This document shows positions 63,521-64,000 of a stretch of 64,000 nt of DNA, piece by piece. A program made the translations under genes and the position numbers. The stretch covers positions 1-64,000 of the forward strand of contig DAIDGU010000045.1 in assembly GCA_027459785.1 (NCBI GenBank). Direction: 5' to 3'. Within the stretch, counting starts at the first letter, position 1, and every line of letters starts with the position of its first letter. The notes under the pieces were generated by a model. The model worked only from the letters and a program-made list of their open reading frames with translations. It was not told the origin of the DNA and searched no databases. The DNA comes from Ktedonobacteria bacterium (lineage in GTDB: Bacteria; Chloroflexota; Ktedonobacteria; Ktedonobacterales; JACDGC01).

Positions 63521-64000
63521 TTATGCCGAACCGCCGAAGTTCGTCGTCAGCCACTCCACTGCGTCCGCCAGCATCGGCATGGTGATCTCGTGCGTGGCGT
63601 CATACACCCGCAGTTGCAGCCGCTCCGGCAGCGCGGCATAAGCGGGCTGGGCGGCGGCATAGAGGCGCTGTGAGCCACTGGCCGGCAACCGGTCGTCGTT
63701 GCGCCCGTGCTGCAACAGGACGGGGCGCGGGGCCAGCCGCGCGGCGTTCGCCGGCGCACCCATGTCGTGCGTTTCCACCCATTCCGCGTGGTCGGCGTCC
63801 ACCAGCGTCATGCCTGCCGCATGCTCCAAGGATTCAGGGCTGACGCCGCCGGCGATGGCGACGACGCCCGCCACCTGCGGATCGCGTTCCGTCGCCAGGA
63901 TCGATGTGATCCCGCCCAGCGAGAAGCCGCCCAGCACGATGCGCGCCGGATCGATGGTCGCGTCGGCGCGCAGTTCGCCCGCGATCAGCGCCAGGTCATC
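63521..64000 (-). CDS. Alpha/beta hydrolase, dienelactone-hydrolase-like (5' end outside window)
   Basis: The C-terminal 159 codons are in the window; the frame is open to the right edge, so the start lies beyond 64000. Catalytic triad visible: Ser in VLGGFSLGG (GxSxG), Asp in LLQHGRNDDRLP, His in VYDATHEI. It probably hydrolyses an ester or acts as a carboxylesterase. Its 3' end is convergent with csrA. Confidence 0.85.
   Translation of the reverse strand, partial: DDLALIAGELRADATIDPARIVLGGFSLGGITSILATERDPQVAGVVAIAGGVSPESLEHAAGMTLVDADHAEWVETHDMGAPANAARLAPRPVLLQHGRNDDRLPASGSQRLYAAAQPAYAALPERLQLRVYDATHEITMPMLADAVEWLTTNFGGSA

Overview
The window is a 64-kb piece of a high-GC (roughly 60-65 % by eye) bacterial chromosome. 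The mix of genes fits a Chloroflexota-type organism: FtsZ with a DIPPFLR-type tail, a Mec/CysM cysteine pathway, a zinc-ribbon/adenylate-cyclase/AAA/TPR giant regulator, several lipoproteins and a NurA nuclease. The phylum is an inference from gene content only. No rRNA, tRNA or CRISPR array was found.

Layout. 0.3-7.4 kb: a lipoprotein, a NarL-type two-component pair, a single-domain response regulator and two Gfo/Idh/MocA oxidoreductases. 7.4-17.4 kb: a putative defence island. A 1152-aa adenine-type DNA methyltransferase sits behind a near-consensus promoter, and a 1058-aa PLD-nuclease/SNF2-helicase closes the island. Between them lie a HigBA-like toxin-antitoxin pair with an operator built into its promoter, an orphan VbhA-like antitoxin, and a three-gene cassette (TIGR04255-like protein plus two proteins of unknown function). 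17.4-27.2 kb: a cupin, a palindrome array, a membrane-protein/PlsY operon, a propeller lipoprotein, TerC, GNAT, SDR and Nramp genes. 27.3-30.2 kb: a degenerate kinase-like protein and a complete IS200/IS605 element (TnpA+TnpB). 30.2-36.6 kb: a giant cyclase-AAA-TPR regulator and the cysM-mec pair. 36.8-41.6 kb: an Asp-box protein, then an operon of PqqD-like, HPr-kinase-like and nucleotidyltransferase genes ending in an internally deleted murI relic, next to a Tat-signal protein. 42.3-53.2 kb: NurA, a histidine kinase, GT9, two flavoenzymes, an MscS channel and lipoamide dehydrogenase. 53.5-55.7 kb: a lipoprotein, YebC and RuvC. 55.8-59.5 kb: a visibly AT-richer block with a nucleoside deaminase, Nudix, a two-TM protein and a radical SAM enzyme. 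59.6-64 kb: an Old Yellow Enzyme, FtsZ, CsrA and the 3' part of an alpha/beta hydrolase.

The window is rich in dispersed palindromic repeats. At least seven families are visible: 20-bp GACAGACA/TGTCTGTC palindromes, CACGAAA fold-backs, a 49-bp element, GGGCGCGAT palindromes, a 51-bp inverted repeat, a CCCCTCTCC element and a GTAGGGGCG element. They fill most long intergenic gaps, and in three places they have become in-frame protein sequence: a membrane-protein loop, the MscS tail and the FtsZ linker. Relics of a BRO-type antirepressor, a DUF4258-like toxin and murI show ongoing gene decay.

Two areas deserve most attention as possible undescribed systems: the methyltransferase/PLD-helicase island with its embedded accessory genes, and the AT-rich radical SAM/two-TM/Nudix/deaminase block. 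The PqqD/HPr-kinase/nucleotidyltransferase operon without an obvious precursor peptide is a third.
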